A DNA stretch of 11,836 bases, from contig JAIPJV010000033.1 of assembly GCA_021734005.1 (NCBI GenBank), positions 1 through 11,836 on the forward strand, written 5' to 3'. This document shows, piece by piece, positions 1 through 6,540 of this stretch. The notes beneath the pieces were generated by a model that saw only the letters and a program-made list of their open reading frames with translations, was not told the DNA's origin and did not search any database. This stretch comes from Fidelibacterota bacterium. GTDB lineage: Bacteria; Fidelibacterota; UBA2242; JAFGTP01. Within the stretch, counting starts at the first letter, position 1. The number at the start of each line of letters is the position of its first letter. The position numbers and the translations under genes were made by a program.

Positions 1-230
1 CTAAAGGCTACAAATCCGAGAGAAATTTCAGTGATAAAGCCCAGATTGGCCTGAGCTGCATCATCAATAATGCCAAACAAAGACGGGCCAATCAAAACGC
101 CCAGTAGCATATAGCCAATTATAGACGGTAATTTGATGTTTTTTATATTTTTGCCAAAATAATAACCTAAAATTGTAATCAGTCCGATGATCAACAGGGC
201 TGACACATTAGAGAATAAGGAAGCGAACAT
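1..230 (-). CDS. CPA2-family cation/proton antiporter, N-terminal part (runs off the window)
   Basis: Only the first 76 codons are present and the reading frame is open to the window edge. The ATG at 228-230 follows a good ribosome binding site (GAGGT, 5 bases upstream). The translation opens with a hydrophobic segment (about residues 10-25, SALLIIGLITILGYYFG), then KLPSIIGYMLLGVLIGPSLFG (about residues 32-52), then FITEISLGFVAF (about 65-76). The middle stretch, with P-x-x-x-GY followed by G-x-x-x-GP, is the characteristic beginning of CPA2/KefB/NapA-type Na+/H+ or K+/H+ exchangers of the inner membrane. The ion cannot be told from this fragment, and the core acidic ion-binding residues lie outside the window. 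The gene starts 26 bases after the EIIA-domain gene on the same strand and is probably co-transcribed with it. This suggests, but does not show, that the EIIA protein regulates the antiporter. Confidence 0.85.
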   Translation of the reverse strand, partial: MFASLFSNVSALLIIGLITILGYYFGKNIKNIKLPSIIGYMLLGVLIGPSLFGIIDDAAQANLGFITEISLGFVAF

Positions 231-256
231 TCTCGACCTCTATTAGAAAATAAGAA

Positions 257-1066
257 TTAAATATTAATGGAGCCATTGCAGTAGAAAATTTCCTGCACCC
301 AAAAAGCCATGTGATCATCTTCATAATCATCTAGAATCATATTGAGTTGCCTGATCAGATCATTAGCATAGGATTCATTGACAACAGCCAATATTAGTTG
401 ACTGAATTGCTTTTCGTCTTTATCATAAAATCCCGAAAAAAGAGGCTGCTTGTATAAAAAAGCACTGGCATTCTCAGAATCCATGACAGAAGGAATGCAG
501 TCTTTGACCTGAGCAACAGTATGGAGCACCTTATCAAATATATCTTCATTTTGGATAATAATCGTAAATTGGTTGTATTTTTCTGATTTTTGGCGAACTC
601 CACCAACTCCGATCTGTCGTAACAGAATTTCCCGGAAGACTTCTGACCGATTACAATCCAGAAGTTCCTGGACATTGTTTTTATTCTTGAGCGCATTGGC
701 AAATTTGGACAGCAGCCGAATATGTTGATTGCGCTTATTCTGAGGAACAATTATAAAAATAAAAAGACGGGTGGGTTGACCATCCAGAGAATTAAAGTCA
801 ACTCCATCAGGAACGACCAGTGCGCCAATCACAAAATTAGAAAGGCCTTCCAGAGGACAATGGGGAATAGCGATACTTTCGCCAAAACCGGTAGTACTGA
901 TATCTTCACGGGACTTTAATTTTTCATAAATTTCCTGTTCTTCGAAATCTTTGAGTAGTTTTGATTTTTTTGCCAGAGCAGCAATTTTTTTGAGAACCTC
1001 CTCTTTGTCTCTGGCTGTTGCCTCTAATTTGATGAGATCTTCGTCTAACAATTTTTCCAGATTCAT
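257..1066 (-). CDS. PTS EIIA type-2 domain protein with a C-terminal PII-like domain
   Basis: This 269-residue cytoplasmic protein has two parts. Residues 1-150 match the fructose/mannitol/PtsN class of EIIA domain: a helical start, then GFGESIAIPHC with the probable phospho-accepting His69, then VVPDGVDFNSLDGQPTRLFI, and a second conserved His115 in QHIRLLSKFAN. Both histidines of a working EIIA are therefore present. After a short linker (about 151-163), residues 164-269 alternate beta-alpha-beta-beta-alpha-beta: FTIIIQ, a helix, SVMDSENA, QLILAVVNE, the helix SYANDLIRQLNMILDD, then AFWVQEIFYCNG. That order resembles ferredoxin-like/PII-like ligand-sensing domains. The assignment of this second half is my inference from pattern, not from a recognised motif. 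No EIIB or EIIC gene is adjacent, so a regulatory role like that of PtsN fits better than sugar uptake. The gene lies directly upstream of a CPA2 antiporter gene. The ATG has a weak site (GGTAGG). Confidence 0.82.
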   Translation of the reverse strand: MNLEKLLDEDLIKLEATARDKEEVLKKIAALAKKSKLLKDFEEQEIYEKLKSREDISTTGFGESIAIPHCPLEGLSNFVIGALVVPDGVDFNSLDGQPTRLFIFIIVPQNKRNQHIRLLSKFANALKNKNNVQELLDCNRSEVFREILLRQIGVGGVRQKSEKYNQFTIIIQNEDIFDKVLHTVAQVKDCIPSVMDSENASAFLYKQPLFSGFYDKDEKQFSQLILAVVNESYANDLIRQLNMILDDYEDDHMAFWVQEIFYCNGSINI

Positions 1067-1209
1067 GATTTTACCTACCGGGTTAATAAAATAAATTAAT
1101 TCTAATAAAAATTAAATAAAACCATCTCTTGAGTTTTATAAAGCACAGTTTTGTTTTAATTAATTAAAGGAGTGTTCCCGGGTCCGATACAGAATTTGAC
1201 TTAAAATGA
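1067..1209. other. AT-rich intergenic region between the bactofilin and EIIA genes
   Basis: These 143 bases separate two co-directional genes and are the longest gap in the lower half of the window. They probably hold the promoter of the EIIA-antiporter pair, but I cannot point to a convincing one. A TATAAA hexamer on the minus strand (1135-1140) has only a poor -35 match (TTAATT) 17 bases upstream. Two palindromes are visible: CCCGGG (1177-1182) and an AT-only TTTAATTAATTAAA (about 1154-1167). Neither is followed by the U-run expected of an intrinsic terminator of the bactofilin operon. Confidence 0.4.
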
Positions 1210-1623
1210 TCATTTACTCTCTTCACTCGAAGTTGAAGTTTTGCTCATATTCATATCACATTTCCCCTCAAAGGTGGCTCCATCATCAATGACAATTTTT
1301 TGAGCTTTTACATCACCTAAAAGACAGGCTTTCTTTTTGAGAGTCAACTTACTTTTAGCAGTCACATTGCCATTAACCTGACCGGAGAGGGTGATGTTTT
1401 TTCCAACCAGATCGCCTTCTACAGAGCCTTCTTTGCCAACTGTAATAGAAGCGTTAGTGCTGATGTTACCCTTGACTTTACCATAAACAACGATACTACC
1501 TTTATGATCAATATTTCCGTTTAATTGTGTTTCTTCCCCGATAATTGTGTTAACCTTATCCGCTGTGCTCGAATTCATAATACTTTTTCCCTTTTTGCTT
1601 TTTTTCTTTTTGCGGTTCCACAT
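1210..1623 (-). CDS. Bactofilin (polymerising cytoskeletal scaffold)
   Basis: This 137-residue protein has the bactofilin (DUF583) layout. About residues 23-122 are a run of short beta-helix rungs with regularly spaced glycines and hydrophobics: IIGEETQLNGNI, GSIVVYGKVKGNI, ASITVGKEGSVEGDL, KNITLSGQVNGNV and IVIDDGATFEGKC. Flexible tails flank the core. The N-tail is very basic (MWNRKKKKSKKGK), which in this family fits membrane or nucleic-acid contact. The C-tail is rich in Ser, Thr and Glu. Bactofilins form nucleotide-independent filaments that position cell-wall enzymes or ParABS components. The gene starts 16 bases after the M23 peptidase stop, behind AGGTAGGG, so it is the last gene of the par-M23-bactofilin string. 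An alternative start at Met16 would remove the basic tail. The upstream ATG has the better ribosome binding site. Confidence 0.93.
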   Translation of the reverse strand: MWNRKKKKSKKGKSIMNSSTADKVNTIIGEETQLNGNIDHKGSIVVYGKVKGNISTNASITVGKEGSVEGDLVGKNITLSGQVNGNVTAKSKLTLKKKACLLGDVKAQKIVIDDGATFEGKCDMNMSKTSTSSEESK

Positions 1624-1639
1624 ATCCCTACCTGATTAT

Positions 1640-2422
1640 TTATTCATTTTCATTAGAAATGTCCACATCCTTATAGGCATAGACAAGTTTTAATGGATCG
1701 ATGGGGCGTCCATCTTTCCAGATTTCATAATGGAGATGAGGACCGTCACTAACCCCTGTATTGCCTACAAAACCGATAACTTCACCTCTTTCTACATGTT
1801 GATGAGTTTGAACGATATTCTTTTTATTGTGACTGTAAACAGTGAAATATCCATCAGAGTGAGAAATTATGATCATATAACCGTAGCGGGGAGTCCAGCC
1901 ATTAAAAATAACAATGCCCGAGGCCGAGGCTTTGATCGGCTCTCCAACTTCAGCCGCAATATCAATTCCATAATGATTATCCCGTGCGAAAAAATTTTTC
2001 TGCTTATATTTCTGGGTCACATAGCCATCAACAGGCTCAAAAACAGGCAAATTATCCAGATAGGATATACGAATAGAATCCTGAACAGGTTTTTGCTCTG
2101 GAGTGGGCATATTTTCATCTTCAATAACAATATCCGACCCCAGCACTTCTCTGATATAGCTATCCATCTGCACAATCCGGTTATAATCATTGATGATCTT
2201 GGCTATCTTGAGTTTAGCCTGAATCAGTTGTTCATTTTCTTTTTTTAATTCTGAATATTTGAGTGCTCGCGGGATAAAAATTATCTCTGAGATAATAGTG
2301 AGGACGAATAGGACAACAAGGAGAGAAGCTGCTATTTTTACAAATTTTGCTCTCAGCTGAAAACTATAATGTTTATCAGATGCGTCTGAGACAATATGGA
2401 CAGTATATTTGTCTTTTTTCAT
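1640..2422 (-). CDS. M23 (LytM-type) peptidoglycan endopeptidase, membrane-anchored
   Basis: This 260-residue protein has a short cytoplasmic start, one membrane segment at about residues 28-50 (FVKIAASLLVVLFVLTIISE), a coiled-coil stretch (about 55-95), a linker, and a LytM domain (about 130-250). The zinc and catalytic residues look intact: His150 and Asp154 in NHYGIDIA, His198 in YSHN, and His229 and His231 in GPHLHYE. Family members of this kind cut peptide cross-links in peptidoglycan from the periplasmic side. Because the metal ligands are present, it is likely an active enzyme and not an EnvC/NlpD-type activator. The gene begins only 3 bases after the parB stop and runs into a bactofilin gene 16 bases downstream. 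Bactofilin/M23 pairs are a known arrangement in which the scaffold localises the hydrolase, as with CcmA and the Csd peptidases of Helicobacter. Confidence 0.92.
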   Translation of the reverse strand: MKKDKYTVHIVSDASDKHYSFQLRAKFVKIAASLLVVLFVLTIISEIIFIPRALKYSELKKENEQLIQAKLKIAKIINDYNRIVQMDSYIREVLGSDIVIEDENMPTPEQKPVQDSIRISYLDNLPVFEPVDGYVTQKYKQKNFFARDNHYGIDIAAEVGEPIKASASGIVIFNGWTPRYGYMIIISHSDGYFTVYSHNKKNIVQTHQHVERGEVIGFVGNTGVSDGPHLHYEIWKDGRPIDPLKLVYAYKDVDISNENE

Positions 2423-2425
2423 AAC

Positions 2426-3325
2426 TTACCCAAGTGAATCGATGAGTTCCATGAGTCTGTTTAAATCATCACTGGAATAATATTCAATTTCCAGTTTTCC
2501 CTTGTCTGTGGTTCCCCGAACTCGAACTTTTGCATCGACTGCATGCATGGCCCGTTCTTCAAATTCTTTTATATAAGGAGGTTTTTTCTTCTTTTTGGTC
2601 TTTTTAGGCGGCTTTTTTGTTTTTTTACTGTTTTTTATCTGGCGGGCTAATTTTTCAACTTCACGGACACTAAGATTTCTTTTCTTGATCTTTTGCCAGA
2701 GTGTTTTTTGTTTCTCTTTGTCTTCAATTTTTAAGATAGGACGGGCGTGTCCGGCTCGCAATTCACCATTGCGTAGGTCTTTTTTTATCTGATCGGGAAG
2801 GTCGAGCAAACGTAAAGCATTGGAAATTGTTGTTCGGCTTTTGCCCACACTTTTTGCGACCTCCTTGTGAGAAAGGTCAAATTTTTCGGCCAGCATCATA
2901 TAGGCTTCGGCTTCCTCAATAGGGTTAAGATCTTCTCGCTGCACATTCTCAATCAAAGCCAATCCTAGCATTTCAACTTCAGTTTTTATGGGCAGTACAT
3001 AAGCAGGGATTTTCTCCATGCCCAGATCTTTAGTAGCTTTGAGGCGTCGTTCTCCGGCAATTAACTCAAAGCCTTTTTCATCTTCACTTTTTCGAACTGT
3101 AATTGGCTGGATTACACCGTGCTGCTCTATAGAGCTGCGCAACTCCTCCATAGCCACTTCATTAAATTCTTTGCGGGGATTATGTTTGTTGGCAATGATC
3201 ATATCAAGAGGAATATCGGCGACTTTACGGGTCGCTTCCTCGACATCCTCCGGAACTTCTTCTATATTTTCCGGAATTATTGCACCTAAACCTTTTCCTA
3301 ATCTATTTTTTTTCTTGGCTGTCAT
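2426..3325 (-). CDS. parB: Chromosome-partitioning protein ParB (Spo0J family)
   Basis: At 299 residues this is a full-length chromosomal ParB. The N-terminal ParA-stimulating peptide is visible as RLGKGLGAII (residues 8-17). The CTP-binding domain follows, with NPRKEF (49-54), GVIQPITVR (70-78), GERRLKA (91-97) and ENVQREDLNPIEEAEAY (126-142). A helix-turn-helix for parS binding lies at about 152-173 (SHKEVAKSVGKSRTTISNAL). The C-terminal dimerisation segment is about 277-299. ParB loads at parS, slides as a CTP-dependent clamp and stimulates ParA. The linker at residues 234-250 is unusually lysine-rich (KKTKKPPKKTKKKKKPP). The start overlaps the parA stop by 23 bases and has AGGAG about 12 bases upstream. 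I see no canonical parS palindrome (TGTTTCACGTGAAACA-like) in this window. Confidence 0.97.
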   Translation of the reverse strand: MTAKKKNRLGKGLGAIIPENIEEVPEDVEEATRKVADIPLDMIIANKHNPRKEFNEVAMEELRSSIEQHGVIQPITVRKSEDEKGFELIAGERRLKATKDLGMEKIPAYVLPIKTEVEMLGLALIENVQREDLNPIEEAEAYMMLAEKFDLSHKEVAKSVGKSRTTISNALRLLDLPDQIKKDLRNGELRAGHARPILKIEDKEKQKTLWQKIKKRNLSVREVEKLARQIKNSKKTKKPPKKTKKKKKPPYIKEFEERAMHAVDAKVRVRGTTDKGKLEIEYYSSDDLNRLMELIDSLG

Positions 3326-4076
3326 TTTCTAAAAATTCTCCTACAAAATCCATATAATCTTGAGCACCAATTGATGATGCATCATATAAAATTATCGGTT
3401 TACCATGGCTGGGCGATTCTCCCAATCGAACGTTTCTCCTAATTTTGGATTTATATAATTTATCCTGAAAATGTTCTGAAAGTTCATCAGCAACTTCATT
3501 GGACAATCTTAATCTGGTATCAAACATAGTCAGGAGGACGCCTTCAATCTGGAGGTCTTTATTTAAATTTTTTTGGACAAGTCGAACAGTATTAAGAAGC
3601 TGCCCCAGCCCCTCCATTGCATAATATTCGCACTGAATGGGAATTAAAACAGAATCTGAAGCAGTTAGACTATTGACCGTCAGCAATCCCAGAGAAGGTG
3701 GACAGTCAATGATAACATATTCATATTCATCAGTGAGTTCTTCAATCTTACCTTTTAAAAAATACTCCCGGCTGAGTTCAGAAACCATTTCAATTTCTGC
3801 TCCCACAAGGCGAGGGCTCGAGGGAATAACATCAAGATAGGGGATTTCAGTTTCTGCAATAGCAGAATTAATATCTGAATCATTTATGAGAACTTCATAG
3901 GTTGTTTTTTTGCTATTATTATCAACACCGCAACCCTGGGTAGCATTAGCCTGAGGATCCATATCTATCAAAAGGGTGGGAATCTCGGAAACTCCTAGTC
4001 CGGCTGCAAGATTTACAGCAGTAGTTGTTTTCCCGACCCCTCCTTTTTGATTTGCCACTGCAATAATCTTCTTCAT
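3303..4076 (-). CDS. parA: Chromosome-partitioning ATPase ParA (Soj)
   Basis: This 257-residue protein is a typical chromosomal ParA. It opens with the deviant Walker A motif KGGVGKTT (residues 11-18, with signature Lys11 and Lys16). LLIDMDPQANAT (35-46) follows with Asp40, then the Walker B-like VIIDCPPSLGLLTVNSL (121-137). The family's RRNVRLGESPSHGKPI block lies near 213-228. ParA binds DNA non-specifically as an ATP dimer and is released by ParB, which drives origin segregation. It overlaps parB by 23 bases, as expected for a co-translated pair. The 61 bases between deoC and parA contain only a weak promoter-like arrangement (TTGTAA, 18 bases, AATAAT on the minus strand), so transcription may come mainly from the rpsU promoter. 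The upstream site before the ATG (GTGGATAG) is poor. Confidence 0.97.
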   Translation of the reverse strand: MKKIIAVANQKGGVGKTTTAVNLAAGLGVSEIPTLLIDMDPQANATQGCGVDNNSKKTTYEVLINDSDINSAIAETEIPYLDVIPSSPRLVGAEIEMVSELSREYFLKGKIEELTDEYEYVIIDCPPSLGLLTVNSLTASDSVLIPIQCEYYAMEGLGQLLNTVRLVQKNLNKDLQIEGVLLTMFDTRLRLSNEVADELSEHFQDKLYKSKIRRNVRLGESPSHGKPIILYDASSIGAQDYMDFVGEFLENDSQEKK

Positions 4077-4137
4077 TACTATCCACTTTAAATTAAGATT
4101 ATTTCAAACTACGATATAACTTTACAATCGCAAGAAT

Positions 4138-4827
4138 CTATTGACCGGGACCGGCAACTATTTGGGCGGTTGAACTTGCACCTATCCTGCTGGCACCGGC
4201 TTTGATCATTTTCAGGGCTGTTTCATAATTACGAATGCCACCGGCTGCTTTGACCCTGGCTCTACCGGCAACTGTTTTGGACATCAATTTAACATTTTCA
4301 ACCGTAGCGCCCTGATCGGCAAAGCCTGTTGATGTCTTAACAAAATCAGCACCAGCATCACAGGCCAGCTGGCAGGATTTGATTATTTCATCCTTAGTTA
4401 GCAAAGCTGTTTCCAGAATCACTTTCAATATTTTATCCTGAGCTGCATTTTTAACCGCTTGTATATCTTCCAGTACTAATTTTTCCTGACCGGATTTCAA
4501 AGCTCCTATATTCATGACCATATCGAGTTCATCAGCACCATCAGCCAGAGCCTGTTCTGCTTCAAAAGCCTTGACTGCTGATAAATTTGCACCTAAAGGG
4601 AAACCAATCACAGTGCAGACTTCAACGCTTGATCCTTCCAGGAGTTGATCACATAAGGAAACATAATGAGGATTGACACAAACCGAGGCTGTTTCCCATT
4701 GCAGGGCTTCTTTGCATAATTTTTCAATATCCTTTTGGCTGGCATCGGGATGTAGATTAGTATGATCTACAAATCCGGCAATGTTATCCATATTCACATT
4801 GATTTCAGATCTGGAGCTATCTGTCAA
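4138..4827 (-). CDS. deoC: Deoxyribose-phosphate aldolase
   Basis: DeoC cleaves 2-deoxy-D-ribose 5-phosphate to glyceraldehyde 3-phosphate and acetaldehyde in deoxynucleoside salvage. The protein has the class I aldolase TIM-barrel motifs: DHTNLHPDA (21-29), VCTVIGFPLGA (70-80), ELDMVMNIGAL with Asp102, the Schiff-base lysine Lys164 in DFVKTSTGF, and Lys193 in RVKAAGGIRN. The longest supported form, 229 residues, uses a TTG start at 4825-4827. It has AGGGA six bases upstream and lies 17 bases after the glmM stop. A shorter 217-residue form from the ATG at 4789-4791 would put the DHT motif at residues 9-11, as in most family members, but has no visible ribosome binding site. I prefer the TTG, without certainty. 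Its setting beside segregation and wall genes is not informative about function. Confidence 0.96.
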   Translation of the reverse strand: MTDSSRSEINVNMDNIAGFVDHTNLHPDASQKDIEKLCKEALQWETASVCVNPHYVSLCDQLLEGSSVEVCTVIGFPLGANLSAVKAFEAEQALADGADELDMVMNIGALKSGQEKLVLEDIQAVKNAAQDKILKVILETALLTKDEIIKSCQLACDAGADFVKTSTGFADQGATVENVKLMSKTVAGRARVKAAGGIRNYETALKMIKAGASRIGASSTAQIVAGPGQ

Positions 4828-4833
4828 AACATT

Positions 4834-4838
4834 TCCCT
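4834..4838 (-). promoter_or_regulatory. Ribosome binding site supporting the deoC TTG start
   Basis: AGGGA on the minus strand sits six bases before the in-frame TTG at 4825-4827. An ATG at 4830-4832 lies between them but is out of frame and meets a TGA two codons later, so it cannot start deoC. The in-frame ATG at 4789-4791 has no comparable site. Confidence 0.5.
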
Positions 4839-4844
4839 GAATGT

Positions 4845-6203
4845 TTATGATTGCATGTCTTTGAAAAATTTAATATAAGGCTGAATGATCTTTTTGGCAG
4901 CCTTCTCATCTTTTCCTTCAGCATAGATACGGAAAATTGGTTCAGTATTGGATTCACGGATATGGGCCCAGCCTTCCTCAAAGTCGAGTTTTACACCATC
5001 ACTGGTTGTGACTTCTTCAGGCTCACGAATTTCTTTCAATTTTTCAATGATCTCTTCATTGAGTTCCAGATCGCCACGTTCAACTTTCTGTTTGATCATC
5101 ACATACTGCTTAATATCCGATAAAATGCTGGAAACTTTTTTATCTTCTTCAGCCAGTAGCTGCAAAATGAGAGCTACACCGGTCAAAGAATCCCGTCCAC
5201 GATGAGAATTTGTAATAATTACGCCGCCATTACCTTCACCACCCATGAGGGCATTCTCTTCATGCATGGTTTTGACAACATTGATTTCTCCAACAGGAGT
5301 CCGAATGACCTGCCCGTCAAATTCTTCAGCAATATCATCAAGAGCACGGGTAGTAGAAAGATTGGTGACAATTTTTTTATCAGCGGAAATGGCTTTGGAC
5401 AGAACCAATTTGGCTACCAGTACCAGAGTCATCTCTTCAGAAGTTGCTTCACCTTTTTCTGTAACAATGGCCAATCTGTCTGCATCAGCATCAACTGCAA
5501 AGCCAATATCAGCACTTTCCTTTTCCACCAGATCCTCCAGATCGGAAAGCTTTTCAGGTGAGGGCTCCGGATCACGGGGAAATTCCTCATCTGCATCACA
5601 ATTAATTGTCACAACTTCACAACCCAACTCTTCCAAAAGTTGAGGAATAGCACTGTATCCAGCGCCATTAACTCCATCAAAAGCAACCTTGAATTTCTTT
5701 TCTTTGATACGGTCAACATTGAGGTAGGGTAGAGTAAGCAGGGATTCAATATGGTTTTTAATTCCGTCATCCTTACTCAACTCGCCTTCTTCGTCCACAG
5801 GAGCGGGAAAATTATTTTCTACATCTTTCCGTTTTTCTATAAGCGTTTCCACTTTTTCCGGATCCAGAAACATGCCCTGATTGTCAATAAATTTCAATCC
5901 ATTCCAGGGTAATGGATTGTGGCTGGCTGTCACAGAAATGCCACCCTGAGCAATATGATAGTGAGTGTTAAATTGCACAGTTGGAGTTGGACAGACTCCG
6001 ATATCGATAACATCTATACCTTGTTCTAGAAGAGCTTTTTTGATCTCTTTGACTATTTTTTTGCCACTTTCACGGGGATCGCGTCCGATCACTATTCTTT
6101 TGGCCTTGACAAGTTGACTAAAAGCAACTGCATAGGCGCGGACAAAATCACTGGTTAATTCTTTATCATGTGCTCGCACACCTGAAAGGCTTTCTATTAA
6201 CAT
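4845..6203 (-). CDS. glmM: Phosphoglucosamine mutase / phosphomannomutase family
   Basis: This 452-residue enzyme belongs to the alpha-D-phosphohexomutase superfamily. The phosphoserine loop is GGISVTASHNPLPWNG, with the catalytic serine at residue 94. The metal loop is DADADR (238-243). The sugar-specificity loop is GGEGNGGVI (321-329). The phosphate-binding loop is RESNTEPIFRIYAE (416-429). In most diderm bacteria GlmM has GEQSGH and RPSGTEP in the last two positions. The EGNGG and SNTEP variants occur in Bacteroidetes-type phosphoglucosamine mutases and in archaeal phosphohexomutases, so the preferred sugar (glucosamine, mannose or glucose phosphate) cannot be fixed from sequence alone. 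GlmM activity would supply GlcN-1-P for UDP-GlcNAc, peptidoglycan and lipid A, which fits the wall and envelope genes nearby. The ATG has AAAGG upstream and lies 58 bases after rpsU. Confidence 0.9.
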   Translation of the reverse strand: MLIESLSGVRAHDKELTSDFVRAYAVAFSQLVKAKRIVIGRDPRESGKKIVKEIKKALLEQGIDVIDIGVCPTPTVQFNTHYHIAQGGISVTASHNPLPWNGLKFIDNQGMFLDPEKVETLIEKRKDVENNFPAPVDEEGELSKDDGIKNHIESLLTLPYLNVDRIKEKKFKVAFDGVNGAGYSAIPQLLEELGCEVVTINCDADEEFPRDPEPSPEKLSDLEDLVEKESADIGFAVDADADRLAIVTEKGEATSEEMTLVLVAKLVLSKAISADKKIVTNLSTTRALDDIAEEFDGQVIRTPVGEINVVKTMHEENALMGGEGNGGVIITNSHRGRDSLTGVALILQLLAEEDKKVSSILSDIKQYVMIKQKVERGDLELNEEIIEKLKEIREPEEVTTSDGVKLDFEEGWAHIRESNTEPIFRIYAEGKDEKAAKKIIQPYIKFFKDMQS

Positions 6204-6240
6204 ACAATAGACCTTTTTATCTTATAATTAAAATTGTTGT

Positions 6241-6257
6241 GTTGAAAGAGGTTCAAC
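6241..6257 (-). other. Small hairpin just after rpsU
   Basis: GTTGAA and TTCAAC form a perfect 6-bp stem around a 5-base loop, starting 4 bases after the rpsU stop codon. No U-run follows in the minus-strand sense (ACAACAATTTTAATT), so it is not a standard intrinsic terminator. It could slow or process the transcript between rpsU and glmM, or be chance in AT-rich DNA. Confidence 0.25.
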
Positions 6258-6261
6258 CGGT

Positions 6262-6486
6262 TTATTTTCTACGTAAACGCTTCTCTCTGATTTTATCCCT
6301 CTTACGTTCCAATTTCTTCAAACGCTTAATTGCTTTAGCGCGTTTCAGACGACGTTTTTCTGTAGGCTTAATATAATAGGAATTCTTCTTAATTGCCTTG
6401 AGTACGCCCTCTTTTTCGAACTTTTTCTTAAATCTTCTTAATGCTCTTCCTAAATTTTCATTTTCTCTTACTTTAACTTGAACCAT
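6262..6486 (-). CDS. rpsU: Small ribosomal subunit protein S21
   Basis: The 74-residue protein matches bacterial S21 (bS21). It has the N-terminal VQVKVRENENLGRALRRFKKKFEKEGVL, then a YYIKPTEKRRLKRAKAIKR segment and a highly basic Arg/Lys tail to the end. S21 binds near the anti-Shine-Dalgarno end of 16S rRNA on the 30S platform and takes part in initiation. The length is normal (about 57-75 in the family). The ATG follows a good site (AAGGTGG, about 10 bases upstream). It is the first gene after a clear sigma70-type promoter and so heads the transcript that continues to glmM, deoC and parAB. In many bacteria rpsU precedes dnaG and rpoD; here it does not. Confidence 0.96.
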   Translation of the reverse strand: MVQVKVRENENLGRALRRFKKKFEKEGVLKAIKKNSYYIKPTEKRRLKRAKAIKRLKKLERKRDKIREKRLRRK

Positions 6487-6540
6487 TTGTTAAATTCACC
6501 ACCTTTAATTTTAAATTAACGTCCTGCTTTACAGACAGTA

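Noticed and set aside
394..750. A 118-codon minus-strand frame inside the EIIA gene
   Set aside because: It is in a different frame within a well-supported gene on the same strand and has no domain or ribosome binding site of note.
1177..1182. CCCGGG palindrome after the bactofilin gene as a terminator
   Set aside because: The palindrome has no loop and is not followed by a U-run in the minus-strand sense.
1730..2248. A 172-codon plus-strand open frame opposite the M23 gene
   Set aside because: It is antisense to a gene with all catalytic residues intact and shows no family motif.
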